From: Arthrobacter sp. ISL-48
GTDB taxonomy: Bacteria; Actinomycetota; Actinomycetes; Actinomycetales; Micrococcaceae
Length of the DNA stretch: 64,000 nucleotides
Direction of reading: 5' to 3'
NCBI RefSeq assembly: GCF_018613805.1
Contig: NZ_JAGGPL010000003.1
Location: 992,001 to 1,056,000 of the forward strand
Under the pieces are notes generated by a model. That model was not told where the DNA came from, searched no databases, and was given only the letters and a program-made list of their open reading frames with translations. This document shows positions 34,818 to 43,520 of this stretch, piece by piece. Position 1 is the first letter of the stretch. Each line of letters starts with the position of its first letter. A program made the position numbers and the translations under genes.

Positions 34818-35477
34818 CTAGGTGAGCGGCTGCAGTGCCGCGGACACCGGCAGGGTGCCGTCACGGAATTCGATGGTCCTGCCTGCCGTTTCCGGCAGGT
34901 CCAGGACAGCAGCCGCCACAATCGCGGTATTGCTGCGGGAGGTCTCGCGGCTGCCCTCCCCCGGCGCGGGGTCGACGTCGATACGCCCGGTCCCGGGCTT
35001 GTCGGTCAGCGATCCGGGACCCAGGATGGTCCACGCCAGCGGGGTGCGGCGCAGGTATTCGTCGGCGGCCGCCTTGGCCTCCGCATAGGGATAAAAGCCG
35101 TTGTCCGGCGGCACCCCGTGATCCGGACGGGCTCCCAGGTAGGACACCATGATGTAACGCCCGACGCCGGCCTCGGCTGCCGCGTCCATCGACCGGATCG
35201 CGGCGTCCCGGTCCACGGCGTAGGTCCGCTCCGGGCTCCCGCCGCCTGCGCCGGCAGACCAGACCACGGCGTCGTGTCCCCGGATCGCATCGGCGATGGC
35301 CGCCGTCGTCGAGTTTTCAACGTCCAGTACCGACGGCGTCGCGCCGGTTGCCGCGACATCTCCGGCATGGTCCGGATTGCGGATAAAGGACGTGACGCTG
35401 TGGCCTTCCTCTGTAAGGAGGGCGGACAGGTGGAGGGCCACTTTGCCGTGGCCGCCGATGATTGCGATGCGGGTCAT
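34818..35477 (-). CDS. NAD(P)-binding atypical SDR (NmrA-like)
   Basis: A 219-residue protein with an N-terminal Rossmann motif IAIIGGHGKVALHLSALLTE (GGxGxxA) near residue 5, followed by GHDAVVWSAGAGGGS and YIMVSYLGARPDHG. It is of the short NAD(P)H-binding class that includes YwnB and NmrA-like proteins; it lacks the Y-x-x-x-K active site of classical SDRs, though YPYAEAKAAADEYL comes close. ATG 35477 is preferred. The gene converges with the ROK relic. Substrate unknown. Confidence 0.82.
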   Translation of the reverse strand: MTRIAIIGGHGKVALHLSALLTEEGHSVTSFIRNPDHAGDVAATGATPSVLDVENSTTAAIADAIRGHDAVVWSAGAGGGSPERTYAVDRDAAIRSMDAAAEAGVGRYIMVSYLGARPDHGVPPDNGFYPYAEAKAAADEYLRRTPLAWTILGPGSLTDKPGTGRIDVDPAPGEGSRETSRSNTAIVAAAVLDLPETAGRTIEFRDGTLPVSAALQPLT

Positions 35478-35549
35478 CGTTATATTCTGCCCCTCGCGGC
35501 CAGCCATGGGGTCATCTGTCGCCTGCATGCCTTATCCGTGCTGGCGGGG

Positions 35550-36107
35550 TCAGGAGAGGGTGCGGTAACGGAGGTAGACGACGCCGTTTCCGAACCGGTG
35601 GTCCTCGAGCAGTTCAAGCTTCAGGGCGAGGCCGTCCGGCAGGAACTGCGTGCCGCCTCCCACCACCACGGGGTTGATGAACAGCCGGCATTCGTCCACG
35701 AGCCCTGCCGAGAGGGCCGAGGCTGCGAGGTTGGCGCCTCCGATGCTGATCTCGCGGCTGCTGCTTTCCTTGAGCTGCCGGACGGCTTCCGGGCTGAACG
35801 TGGGCTCGATCCTTGTGCGCGACGTGGACGCCTCGGTGAGCTTGCTGGAGTAGACGATCTTCTCCGCAGCCTGCCAGATGCGGGCATAGTCCTGCATGAC
35901 CGGCGGCTCGTTTTCGGTGTCCAGGGTTTCCCAGACGGACATGACCCCGTACATCCGGCGTCCTAAAAGGAAGGTGCCAACTGAGCGCTCCAGATCGTTG
36001 ACGAACGCATGGACTTCCTCGTCCGGCGCGCTCCAGCCGAAGTTTCCGTCCAGGTCCGCGATGTACCCGTCGAGCGAGGTGATGCCTGTGTAGGTCAGTT
36101 GAGCCAT
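35550..36107 (-). CDS. dihydrofolate-reductase-family protein (RibD C-terminal type)
   Basis: A 185-residue reductase-fold protein of the RibD_C family, starting MAQLTYTGITSLDGYIADLD. The strand-loop pattern TFLLGRRMYGVMSVW and REISIGGANLAASALSAGLV are typical, with the glycine pair for NADPH. Stand-alone members are often of unknown activity; riboflavin synthesis is not implied, as no rib genes are near. It is not related to the intact dfrA at sequence level. Confidence 0.85.
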   Translation of the reverse strand: MAQLTYTGITSLDGYIADLDGNFGWSAPDEEVHAFVNDLERSVGTFLLGRRMYGVMSVWETLDTENEPPVMQDYARIWQAAEKIVYSSKLTEASTSRTRIEPTFSPEAVRQLKESSSREISIGGANLAASALSAGLVDECRLFINPVVVGGGTQFLPDGLALKLELLEDHRFGNGVVYLRYRTLS

Positions 36108-36145
36108 GCGCCCATTCTGTCGTGTTCGCTGATGGTTGGATAGGT

Positions 36146-36982
36146 TCACCCTTGATGCGGGAGCCTGCCCTGACCGGGCGCCCGCCGGCCGGTGACGAAG
36201 AACTGCTGCCCCATGGTCCAGAGGTTGGTGATGGTCCAGTAGGTCAGGACGCCGATGGGGAAGATGATGCCACCCACACCGAAAACGACCGGCAGGATGT
36301 AGAGCACCACCTTCTGCTGCTGCAGGAACGGGCTCGCCGTGGCCTCTTCTGGCATGTTCTTGGCCATGATCTGTTTCTGCGTGATGAACTGCGAGGCCGT
36401 CATGGCAAGGATCATCAGAATGGTCAGCACTGCCACCGCAACTGGATCCCCGCCGCCGCCATGGAGCACGGATGCAGACAGCGGAGCGCCGAAAATGCTG
36501 GCTTCATCGAACTGCACCACTAGCTCGTGGCTCATGGCGCCAATGCCTGTGCCTTGGTTGGCTGCAGTGGTGATGCCTGAGAGCACCTGGAAGAGGGCAA
36601 AGAAAAACGGCATCTGGATCAGCATGGGGAGGCAGGCCGAGAAGGGGTTGGTCCCGTGCTCCTTGTACAGCGCCATCTGTTCCTGAGCCATGGCCTGCCG
36701 CGAAAGGGGATCAGTTTTGCCCTTGTACTTCTCCTGGAGCTTCTTCAGGTCAGGCTGCAGGAGCCGCAAGCGGCGCTGGGCGTTGACCTGTTTCAGGAAC
36801 ACGGGAATCAGTGCGGCACGGATGACCAGCACAAGCCCGATAATGGAGAGTGTCCAGGTCCAGCCGTCCGCTGCCGGCATGCCGATGGAGCTTAGGCCCT
36901 CATGGAATCCCACCATGATGATGGACACAAGCCATTTGAACGGAAACAGGATTGTTTCGAAGAAGTCCACTGATATCCCCAT
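36146..36982 (-). CDS. YidC/Oxa1-family membrane insertase, apparently a second copy
   Basis: A 278-residue inner-membrane protein. It starts FFETILFPFKWLVSIIMVGF and has the conserved core: LVIRAALIPVFLKQVNAQRR with the groove arginine, LQEKYKGKTDPLSRQAMAQE, LYKEHGTNPFSACLPMLIQM, and the last helices LPVVFGVGGIIFPIGVLTYW. The main yidC of bacteria lies near oriC with rpmH, rnpA and jag; none of those genes is here, so this is a paralog with a short C-terminus. It probably inserts a subset of membrane proteins. Confidence 0.88.
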   Translation of the reverse strand: MGISVDFFETILFPFKWLVSIIMVGFHEGLSSIGMPAADGWTWTLSIIGLVLVIRAALIPVFLKQVNAQRRLRLLQPDLKKLQEKYKGKTDPLSRQAMAQEQMALYKEHGTNPFSACLPMLIQMPFFFALFQVLSGITTAANQGTGIGAMSHELVVQFDEASIFGAPLSASVLHGGGGDPVAVAVLTILMILAMTASQFITQKQIMAKNMPEEATASPFLQQQKVVLYILPVVFGVGGIIFPIGVLTYWTITNLWTMGQQFFVTGRRAPGQGRLPHQG

Positions 36983-37168
36983 TCGGCAGGTGTTGCCAAG
37001 CTACGGCGAAACGGTGTACTTGTCACGGTCACTTATCGCAGGGGACATCCAGGGTGATCAGGCGAAGCTGAAAGACGGGCGGGAAAACCACCACCACGAT
37101 GGCCGCCCAGGCGCCGTAAACCAACACGTACCAGGACGCCGACGCCCCCTAAACGTGGAGACAAAAAA

Positions 37169-37195
37169 CCCCCGAAATCTCAAGGATTTCGGGGG
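37169..37195 (-). terminator. intrinsic terminator after the tRNA-Met gene
   Basis: Ten-base-pair stem (arms 37169-37178 and 37186-37195) with a 7-base loop, followed on the minus strand by six T (37163-37168). It ends the tRNA-Thr/tRNA-Met transcript. Confidence 0.85.
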
Positions 37196-37204
37196 CTCAG
37201 CTTG

Positions 37205-37278
37205 TAGCGGTGGGGAGGCTCGATCTCCCGACCTCACGATTATGAGTCGTGCGCTCTAACCAACTGAGCTACACCGCC
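37205..37278 (-). tRNA. tRNA-Met (CAT)
   Basis: A full cloverleaf of 74 bases with anticodon loop CTCATAA (anticodon CAT), D arm GCTCAGTTGGTTAGAGC and T loop ATCGAGC. The acceptor is GGCGGTG with CACCGCT, so position 1-72 is a G-T pair. It is of elongator type: the three G-C pairs of an initiator anticodon stem are missing. The CCA end is not encoded. Confidence 0.93.
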
Positions 37279-37339
37279 ACGAATGAGAAAAACCTGCATC
37301 AAGCCGGTCAAAACCGCCTTGACACAGGCCCTCATCCAG

Positions 37340-37411
37340 AGCCCCCCACCGGAATCGATCCGGTGACCTCGTTCTTACCAAGAACGCGCTCTACCACTGA
37401 GCTAGGGGGGC
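37340..37411 (-). tRNA. tRNA-Thr (GGT)
   Basis: A 72-base cloverleaf with perfect acceptor GCCCCCC/GGGGGGC, D arm AGCTCAGTGGTAGAGC, anticodon stem CGTTC/GAACG with loop TTGGTAA (anticodon GGT), and T arm ACCGG-ATCGATT-CCGGT. The CCA end is not encoded. It lies 61 bases upstream of tRNA-Met in the same direction. Confidence 0.93.
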
Positions 37412-37471
37412 AACGAGTAAATACTCTACCGGAAGATTTCACCACCAACAAATCGCCATGGAGGCAGGTCA

Positions 37472-37503
37472 AGAGCCGCCGAAACAGTTGCATCGGCGGC
37501 TCT
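37472..37503. terminator. hairpin with plus-strand T-run after the LysM gene
   Basis: Eleven-base-pair stem, arms 37472-37482 and 37493-37503, with TTTTGTGG next on the plus strand. On the minus strand it follows the stop of the LysM gene by 26 bases and is probably its 3' end, though the U-run is only on the plus side. Confidence 0.55.
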
Positions 37504-37529
37504 TTTGTGGCCTGTCCTGACGGTCAGAT

Positions 37530-38033
37530 CTACGGCAGGCGGATCACTTGCCCCGGGTAGATCACGTCCGGATTCGGCACGGTATCGGCGTTGACAGCGA
37601 TGAGTTCGTCCAGGTCCACCGCGAACTGCATCGCGATGCCAGCCAGGGTATCGCCTGGCTCAACCACGACCTCCGACACCCCTGTCAGCTGATCTGCGGG
37701 CGCAGGCGTGACAGGAGGTACAGAATCCGCCTGCTGTGCCGCCACGGCATCGGCAGCGGCCTGGGCGGCCGCGACCTGCTGGGCGTCGGCGGACTCTTCG
37801 GCGGCCTGCTGCTGGGCCGCCTCACGCGTTGCCGCATCCTGCTGGGCTGTGGCCTCCGCGGTCGCCTCTGCAGTCGCCTGGGGAGTGGCGGTCCCTGCGC
37901 CTGCGGCAGGAGCGGGGGCAGGTGTCCCCCGGCTGGCATCCGCATCCAAGCCTGGGGCGGGCTGAGGCTCGCTGTGCCGCCCGTCCTTTGCGCCGAAGCC
38001 GAGGTTCTTTTTCAGATCGTCCAGGAATCCCAC
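37530..38033 (-). CDS. LysM-domain protein with low-complexity Ala/Gln/Pro spacer
   Basis: A 167-residue protein beginning with GTG 38033 (GFLDDLKKNLGFGAKDG). Residues 25-110 are a low-complexity stretch of Ala, Gln, Thr, Glu and Pro; the last 50 residues are a LysM domain, VVEPGDTLAGIAMQFAVDLD to NPDVIYPGQVIRLP. There is no signal peptide or membrane helix, so it belongs to the cytoplasmic YgaU/BON-LysM-like group, not to wall enzymes. AAAGG precedes the GTG at about nine bases. Function unknown. Confidence 0.8.
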   Translation of the reverse strand: MGFLDDLKKNLGFGAKDGRHSEPQPAPGLDADASRGTPAPAPAAGAGTATPQATAEATAEATAQQDAATREAAQQQAAEESADAQQVAAAQAAADAVAAQQADSVPPVTPAPADQLTGVSEVVVEPGDTLAGIAMQFAVDLDELIAVNADTVPNPDVIYPGQVIRLP

Positions 38034-38245
38034 GTGATGCCTTTCGCTAAGCTGTGCGGTCCCCGGCCAGGAATCAGTCCGGCAAGGTCCCGCAGCTACG
38101 CAGACCGGTAGCCCTTCGATCGTATGGCCGGAAGCAGGCTCCTCCAAGGACCCCGCTCCCCGCGGGCCGGACTTCCGACGGCGGCGCTAGGCACGGACAG
38201 CCCGGACAGGCGCCTTGCCAGCTCCCGCCGTCGGGCGTTAAACGC

Positions 38246-38275
38246 CGATGGGCCGGCTCGAAAGCCGGCCCATCG
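38246..38275 (-). terminator. hairpin after the DEAD-box helicase gene
   Basis: Perfect 13-base-pair stem (38246-38258 with 38263-38275) closed by a CGAA tetraloop, 25 bases after the helicase stop on the minus strand. It has no T-run, but stem strength is high. Confidence 0.7.
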
Positions 38276-38300
38276 GGGGAAACGTCAGACTAGCTGACGT

Positions 38301-40463
38301 TTACCACTTGCCCTTGCGGTTGAAGTCGCGCTGTCCGCCTTCGTTGCCGTGGCGGGGCTTGCGTGAGCCGTCGCCGTGGCCGCCGAAGCGGGAGTCGCTG
38401 GCCTGACCGCGGGTGGCCCCGCTGTCGGCGCCAACGCTGCGCTCCGAACGTTCGCTGTAGGAGCGGCCGCCGCGGTCAGCAGCGCCGCCTTCGGTCTTGC
38501 GGAATTCCTTCTTGAACCCGCCGCTGCCCTTGAAGTTGCCCCCACGGTCACCGCCGGAGTAGCCGCCGCGGTCTCCGCCACGGCTGCCCTGGTAGCCGCC
38601 CCGCTCGCCGCCGCCGGACGGCTTGCGTCCGTTGTCCAGCTCGAGGTGGATCAGCTCGCCGCCGATCCGGGTGCGGGACAGGGCGCGCAGCTGCTCGGGG
38701 CTCAGGTCAGCCGGGAGCTCCACGAGGGAGTGGTCCGAGCGGATGTCGATGCCGCCGATCTGGGCCGAAGAGATGCCGCCTTCGTTGGCAATGGCGCCCA
38801 CGATGGAACCCGGCATGACGCGCTGGCGGCGTCCGACGGCGATCCGGTAGGTGGCGTTGCCCTCGGTCAGCGTGCGGGTCGGGCCACGGGAACCGAAGCC
38901 GTCCTTGGCGCGCTCGCGCTTCTGGAATTCCGGAGCAGCAGGCAGTTCCTTGACCAGCAGCGGCTGTCCGCCCTGCGCCATGACCGCCAGTGCGGCAGCG
39001 ATCTCAGCGGCCGGTACGTTGTGCTCTTCCTCGTAGGAGGAGATGAGGTCGCGGAACGCTGCAACATCCTCGGACTCAAGGGTCTCGGTGATCCGCTCGG
39101 CGAACTTGCCCAGGCGGAGCGTGTTCACGGTCTCGGCCGTGGGGAGGTGCATCTGTTCCACCGGCTGGCGGGTTGCCTTCTCGATGGAGCGCAGCAGGTA
39201 CTTCTCCCGCGGCGTCATGAAGAGGATCGCGTCGCCGGAGCGGCCTGCACGGCCGGTGCGGCCAATGCGGTGCACATAGGACTCGGTGTCGTGCGGGATG
39301 TCGTAGTTGATGACGTGGCTGATGCGCTCCACGTCAAGGCCACGGGCTGCGACGTCGGTGGCCACCAAGACGTCGATGCGGCCTTCCTTCAGCGCGTCAA
39401 CCGTGCGCTCGCGCTGCTGCTGCGGGATGTCACCATTGATGGCCGCCGCCTGGAAGCCGCGGGCCTTCAGCTTGTCAGCCAGGTCCTCGGTAGCCATCTT
39501 GGTGCGTACGAAGGCGATGACGCCGTCGAACTCTTCCACCTCGAGGATGCGGGTGAGGGCATCAAGCTTGTGGGGGCCCATGACCTGCAGGTAGCGCTGC
39601 TTGGTGTTGGCGCCGGTGGTGGTCTTGGACTTCACCGAGATCTCAGCAGGGTTGTTCAGGTACTGCTTGGACATCCTGCGGATCTGGCTCGGCATGGTGG
39701 CCGAGAACAGCGCCACCTGGCGGTCCGACGGTGTCTGCTGGAAGATCTGCTCCACGTCTTCGGCGAAGCCCATGCGGAGCATTTCGTCGGCCTCGTCCAG
39801 TACGAGGTACTGGAGTTCGGACAGGTCCAGGGAGCCCTTGGAGATGTGGTCGATCACGCGGCCGGGGGTACCCACAACAACCTGGGCACCGCGGCGCAGG
39901 CCGGCGAGCTGGGGGCCGTAGGCGGAGCCACCGTAAACCGGGAGGACCGTGAAGTCATCGATGTGCTTGGCATAGGAGGTGAAGGCCTCGGCAACCTGGA
40001 GCGCGAGCTCGCGGGTCGGGGCCAGGACCAGTGCCTGCGTCTTGCGGGACGGGCCGTTGAGGTCGTGGAGCTCGGCCAGGCGGGACAGTGCCGGTACTGC
40101 GAATGCTGCAGTCTTACCGGTGCCGGTCTGGGCGAGGCCCACGACGTCGCGGCCTTCAAGCAGCAACGGGATGGTCGCTGCCTGGATGGGGGAAGGCTTT
40201 TCGTAGCCGACGTCCTGCAGGGCTGCAAGGACGCGGGGATCGATGCCAAGATCGGCGAACTTAACGCCTTCTTCTTCGGATTCCTCAGCCTTGGCTGCAG
40301 GAGCTTCCGTGGGGGCGGCGGGGGCCTCTTCGTCCGTGGGAGCGGGGGCTTCTTCAGCCTGCGGCGCTTCGATGAAGACAGCGGGAGGTGCGGTCTCGAC
40401 GTCGTTCACGGTGTTTTCCGTGGCTGCCGCTTCAGCGGTAGGGTCGTTCTGATTTTCGGGCAT
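38301..40463 (-). CDS. deaD: DEAD-box ATP-dependent RNA helicase, DeaD/CsdA-like
   Basis: A 720-residue helicase. An acidic Ala/Glu-rich N-terminus (1-65) precedes the Q motif region VKFADLGIDPRVLAAL, motif I AQTGTGKT (111-118), PTRELALQ, TPGR, VLDEADEML (DEAD), SATMPSQIRRM, and the second RecA domain with ATDVAARGLDVERIS and YVHRIGRTGRAGRSG. A DbpA-like RNA-binding domain follows (RIAVGRRQRVMPGSIVGAIA), then a tail with repeated Arg-Gly-Gly. It unwinds RNA during ribosome assembly and RNA decay, often at low temperature. The long 5' region of about 400 bases could carry cold-shock control, which is inference. Confidence 0.94.
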   Translation of the reverse strand: MPENQNDPTAEAAATENTVNDVETAPPAVFIEAPQAEEAPAPTDEEAPAAPTEAPAAKAEESEEEGVKFADLGIDPRVLAALQDVGYEKPSPIQAATIPLLLEGRDVVGLAQTGTGKTAAFAVPALSRLAELHDLNGPSRKTQALVLAPTRELALQVAEAFTSYAKHIDDFTVLPVYGGSAYGPQLAGLRRGAQVVVGTPGRVIDHISKGSLDLSELQYLVLDEADEMLRMGFAEDVEQIFQQTPSDRQVALFSATMPSQIRRMSKQYLNNPAEISVKSKTTTGANTKQRYLQVMGPHKLDALTRILEVEEFDGVIAFVRTKMATEDLADKLKARGFQAAAINGDIPQQQRERTVDALKEGRIDVLVATDVAARGLDVERISHVINYDIPHDTESYVHRIGRTGRAGRSGDAILFMTPREKYLLRSIEKATRQPVEQMHLPTAETVNTLRLGKFAERITETLESEDVAAFRDLISSYEEEHNVPAAEIAAALAVMAQGGQPLLVKELPAAPEFQKRERAKDGFGSRGPTRTLTEGNATYRIAVGRRQRVMPGSIVGAIANEGGISSAQIGGIDIRSDHSLVELPADLSPEQLRALSRTRIGGELIHLELDNGRKPSGGGERGGYQGSRGGDRGGYSGGDRGGNFKGSGGFKKEFRKTEGGAADRGGRSYSERSERSVGADSGATRGQASDSRFGGHGDGSRKPRHGNEGGQRDFNRKGKW

Positions 40464-40868
40464 AGGGAAATTTCCTCATCCATAGGGGGCCAGGCGGCAC
40501 TACCCGAGGTGAGCGGAGCCGCAGTACGTGTGCCGTAGGTGCCGGGCATACATTGACCGGCCGGTCACTGGAAGTCCGGCGCTTTCGCAATCCCGTGGCA
40601 GGACTTCCCGCTGCATCTCTTGGCTGCTATCCCAGCAGTCTGTACAGCGTTTTCTTTAGCCGGCTCTCCCTATGAAAATGCCCGCATCACAGTAGCGGGC
40701 CCCAACACTTGCCAGTCCTGCCTCAAAAATTGGGCAGGAATAAGGGATTTCCGGAGTGGGGGATATTTCAAGTGTAAGGCACAGATCGTCCCAGGCGTAA
40801 TCGAACGGCCGACGGCGGCGGTGAGCTTGCGCACACGGCAGCAGGTTCCGGCCCGATTCAGTGCAGGG
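40464..40868. other. 405-base gap upstream of the helicase gene
   Basis: No gene is seen. Two hairpins are visible: GCCCGC/GCGGGC near 40680-40700 and CCTGCC/GGCAGG near 40717-40738, with an A-rich loop. As the upstream region of a DEAD-box gene it may hold a long leader, as cold-regulated helicase genes do. I see no coding signal. Confidence 0.4.
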
Positions 40869-41525
40869 TCACCGGCCCAGCTGGCGCTGCAGCGCCTCGA
40901 ACTTCTGGTGATATTCGGGCTGCTGCAGGCGGATCTCGCCATCGGCCTCGGCGTCCAGCAGCGCTTCCATGGACTCCAGATCGGGCTCGCTGAACCACTT
41001 GCCGACGGTGACCCCATGCGCAGGCACGAACACGCGGTGGATGTGATCGCCCGCGCGGATGCTGCCGGTACGGATCACCCTGAGGTACGCTCCCACCCTC
41101 CCGGCATCCGTGAAGCGCTTGACGAACTTAGGCTCCCCCATCCGGCGCTGGAACGTGGCGCAGGGGGTGCGGGGCGAGGTGACTTCAACTTCGACGTCCA
41201 TCCCGATCTTCCAGCGTTCACCGATCACTGCCCCGGTGGCGTCGATGCCAGCGACGCGGAGGTTCTCCCCGAAGATTCCCGGCGGGAGGTCCCGGTTCAG
41301 CTCACCTGCCCAGTAGTCCGCATCGGCTTGGGAATAGGCGTAGATGGCCTGGTCCTCGCCACCGTGATGGATCCGGCTAGCCTGGATGTCGCCGTGCAGG
41401 CCCAGTTTGTGCACCTTGACTGGCCCCTCAACCGCCCTCTTGTCGATTGCCGTCACTCCGACACTTCCTTCATCACTGAGGAGCTTGTGGACTCGGCAGA
41501 CGGCAAGCACAGAGGCAGTTTCCAT
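40869..41525 (-). CDS. MOSC-domain protein, YiiM-like
   Basis: A 218-residue protein starting METASVLAVCRVHKLLSDEG. The MOSC fold is shown by GLHGDIQASRIHHGGEDQAI, QADADYWAGELNRDLPPGIF, GENLRVAGIDATGAVIGERW and TPCATFQRRM with the conserved cysteine that binds molybdenum-sulfur ligands. YiiM-like proteins reduce N-hydroxylated compounds. The cofactor loading cannot be told from sequence. It is divergent from the YgiB-like operon. Confidence 0.88.
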   Translation of the reverse strand: METASVLAVCRVHKLLSDEGSVGVTAIDKRAVEGPVKVHKLGLHGDIQASRIHHGGEDQAIYAYSQADADYWAGELNRDLPPGIFGENLRVAGIDATGAVIGERWKIGMDVEVEVTSPRTPCATFQRRMGEPKFVKRFTDAGRVGAYLRVIRTGSIRAGDHIHRVFVPAHGVTVGKWFSEPDLESMEALLDAEADGEIRLQQPEYHQKFEALQRQLGR

Positions 41526-41693
41526 GGCTCCAGTGTAAGTTCCACCGCGGTGGCATCTCCTATCAAGGAGGTGGAAGTTCTCCACCGGCTTCTGCTCGCA
41601 GGCGGCACGGGCAGGGACTACGCTGATTTGAGGATTGAGATTCAGGGCGCGACGCCGCGCCTGTGCAGCATGGACTATCGAGGGGGGGACGCC

Positions 41694-42272
41694 GTGGACC
41701 CGAACAAGGATCCGGAGCAGGATCCGAAAGAGGGCCCTGCCGAACCAGCGGCCCCTGACGCCGCGAAGGCCCCACCCTGGCAGGTGCCCAAACCGGAACT
41801 CCATCCTGAACTCCTGAATGAACCACCCACGGTGGTGGACCCCTTCGCCAGGGACCGTGAGCGCCAGGCCACTGAGGCGGCAGCGCGCAAAAAGCGTTCG
41901 CAGCGGCGCACTGTGGTGGTTGGCCTGGGTGTCACGGCCTTGCTCGCGGGAACCATCACCGCAGTGGTGGCCAGCAACCAGGACGAGGCCGACTACGCAC
42001 AGGTGTGTTTCAACGACGAAACCGGCGAACGCGTGGACGATACCCAGTGCAACAGCTCGGCCGGGCGGAGCGGCGGCCTCTTCGCGTGGTACTTCTATTC
42101 CCGCGGCGCCAGTGTTCCGGCGGTAGGCCAGAACCGCTCCGCCTATCCGAGTTACACGTCCACCATTCCCAGCGGCGCCAAGGCATCCACTGGCTACAGC
42201 ACCAAGGGCGGCACCGTCAGCCGGGGCGGCTTTGGCAGCAGCTCCAAAGGCGGCGGAAGCACGGGGGGCTAG
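41694..42272 (+). CDS. YgiB-like (DUF1190-related) single-span membrane protein
   Basis: About 192 residues. An acidic, proline-rich N-terminus (about 1-75) leads to a single membrane helix RRTVVVGLGVTALLAGTITA, then a short extracytoplasmic part with cysteines in VCFNDETGERVDDTQCNSS and a Gly/Ser-rich tail (VSRGGFGSSSKGGGSTGG). The cysteine pair, the WYFYSRG-type line and the RGGFG tail resemble E. coli YgiB, which is also encoded directly before YgiC, and the next gene here is a YgiC-like ligase. GTG 41694 is chosen for its AGGGGGG site; ATG 41670 is also in frame. Confidence 0.65.
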   Translation: MDPNKDPEQDPKEGPAEPAAPDAAKAPPWQVPKPELHPELLNEPPTVVDPFARDRERQATEAAARKKRSQRRTVVVGLGVTALLAGTITAVVASNQDEADYAQVCFNDETGERVDDTQCNSSAGRSGGLFAWYFYSRGASVPAVGQNRSAYPSYTSTIPSGAKASTGYSTKGGTVSRGGFGSSSKGGGSTGG

Positions 42273-42274
42273 GC

Positions 42275-43486
42275 ATGAAGCGTTTGTTATCGGAGCCCAG
42301 GCCTGGCTGGAAGCAGAAGATCGAAGAGCAGGGCCTGGTCTTCTCCACCACCACCATGCCGGACGGCCGGAAGGTCGAATACTGGCATGAGGGCGCCTAC
42401 TACGAGTTCACCATGGACGAAGTGGAGGCGCTCGAGGTGACGGCCGAGGACATGCACAAAATGTGCCTGGAAGCGGCTAAATTCCTGGCCACGGGAGCCA
42501 TGGGCACCATCGGCATTGGGCCCCAGGCGTTGGAACTTGCTGGTGAGTCGCTTCAGGCCGGCGACATCGACGTCTACGGCCGCTTCGACTTCATCTACGA
42601 CGGGCAGGGCGGGCCGGCCAAGATGTTGGAATACAACGCCGACACTCCGACCGGCCTGATCGAGGCCGCCGTCGCGCAGTGGTTCTGGCTGCAGGACGTT
42701 TTTCCGGAGAAAGACCAGTGGAACGGCATCCACGAGGCCCTGATCCGGCAGTGGAAAAAGATGCAGTACCGCACCGGCATGAGCACCCTTCACATTGCCC
42801 ACTCCGAGGCCGAGGAATCCGGCGAGGACTGGATGACCGCAGCGTACATGCGCGATGTGGCCAGCCAGGCGGGGTGGACCACCATCGGCATCAACATGTC
42901 CGATATCGGCTGGGACCCCAACCTCAACCGCTTCGTGGACCTGGACAACTTCATGATCAGCACCATGTTCAAGCTCTATCCCTGGGAGCTGATGATGAAG
43001 GAACCGTTCGGGCACCGGCTGCTCCAGCGCGCCCACAATCCGCGCTGGGTGGAACCTGCCTGGAAGATGCTGCTCTCCAACAAGGCACTCCTGGCAGCGC
43101 TGTGGCACCTGTACCCGGACCACCCCAACCTGCTGCCTGCGTACCTGAACGAGCCCGGCCCGCTCAAGGAGTGGGTGGCCAAGCCCTTACACGGCCGGGA
43201 GGGCGACAACATCCGGCTCCACGCGGACGGCATCAGCCTCGAGCAGCCCGGCGGTTACGGCCGCGAGGGCTGGTGCTACCAGCAGTACCACCAGCTGCCG
43301 GACTTTGACGGCAATCACCCGGTCCTGGGCCTGTGGGTGGTGGACGGCGAGTCCGTGGGCTGTGGGATCCGGGAATCTGACGGCCCCATCACCGATTACT
43401 TCTGCCGTTTTGTGCCCAACACCATCGACGCCCCGGCTCCGCTTTCGGCGCAGGCCCACTCCAGCAAAGCAGGTATCGCCCTATGA
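42275..43486 (+). CDS. glutathionylspermidine-synthase-like ATP-grasp ligase (YgiC-like)
   Basis: A 403-residue protein of the GSP synthase C-terminal (YgiC/YjfC) family. Visible conserved pieces are YWHEGAYYEFTMDEVEALEV, GRFDFIYDGQGGPAKMLEYN and ADTPTGLIEAAVAQWFWLQD, IGINMSDIGWDPNLNRFVDL, PGGYGREGWCYQQYHQLPDF and LGLWVVDGESVGCGIRESDG. The family uses ATP to make an amide bond between a carboxylate and an amine, but YgiC itself is not a glutathionylspermidine synthase and its product is unknown. It begins two bases after the YgiB-like gene, a tight pair. Confidence 0.85.
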   Translation: MKRLLSEPRPGWKQKIEEQGLVFSTTTMPDGRKVEYWHEGAYYEFTMDEVEALEVTAEDMHKMCLEAAKFLATGAMGTIGIGPQALELAGESLQAGDIDVYGRFDFIYDGQGGPAKMLEYNADTPTGLIEAAVAQWFWLQDVFPEKDQWNGIHEALIRQWKKMQYRTGMSTLHIAHSEAEESGEDWMTAAYMRDVASQAGWTTIGINMSDIGWDPNLNRFVDLDNFMISTMFKLYPWELMMKEPFGHRLLQRAHNPRWVEPAWKMLLSNKALLAALWHLYPDHPNLLPAYLNEPGPLKEWVAKPLHGREGDNIRLHADGISLEQPGGYGREGWCYQQYHQLPDFDGNHPVLGLWVVDGESVGCGIRESDGPITDYFCRFVPNTIDAPAPLSAQAHSSKAGIAL

Positions 43487-43520
43487 GCCCCATAACATTC
43501 ATGAGCCCGGTGACCACGCC

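Noticed and set aside
38376..40538. A 720-codon open frame on the plus strand, antisense to the DEAD-box helicase gene
   Set aside because: It mirrors a gene with strong family motifs. The translation has no domain character and arises from the lack of stops in high-GC antisense DNA.
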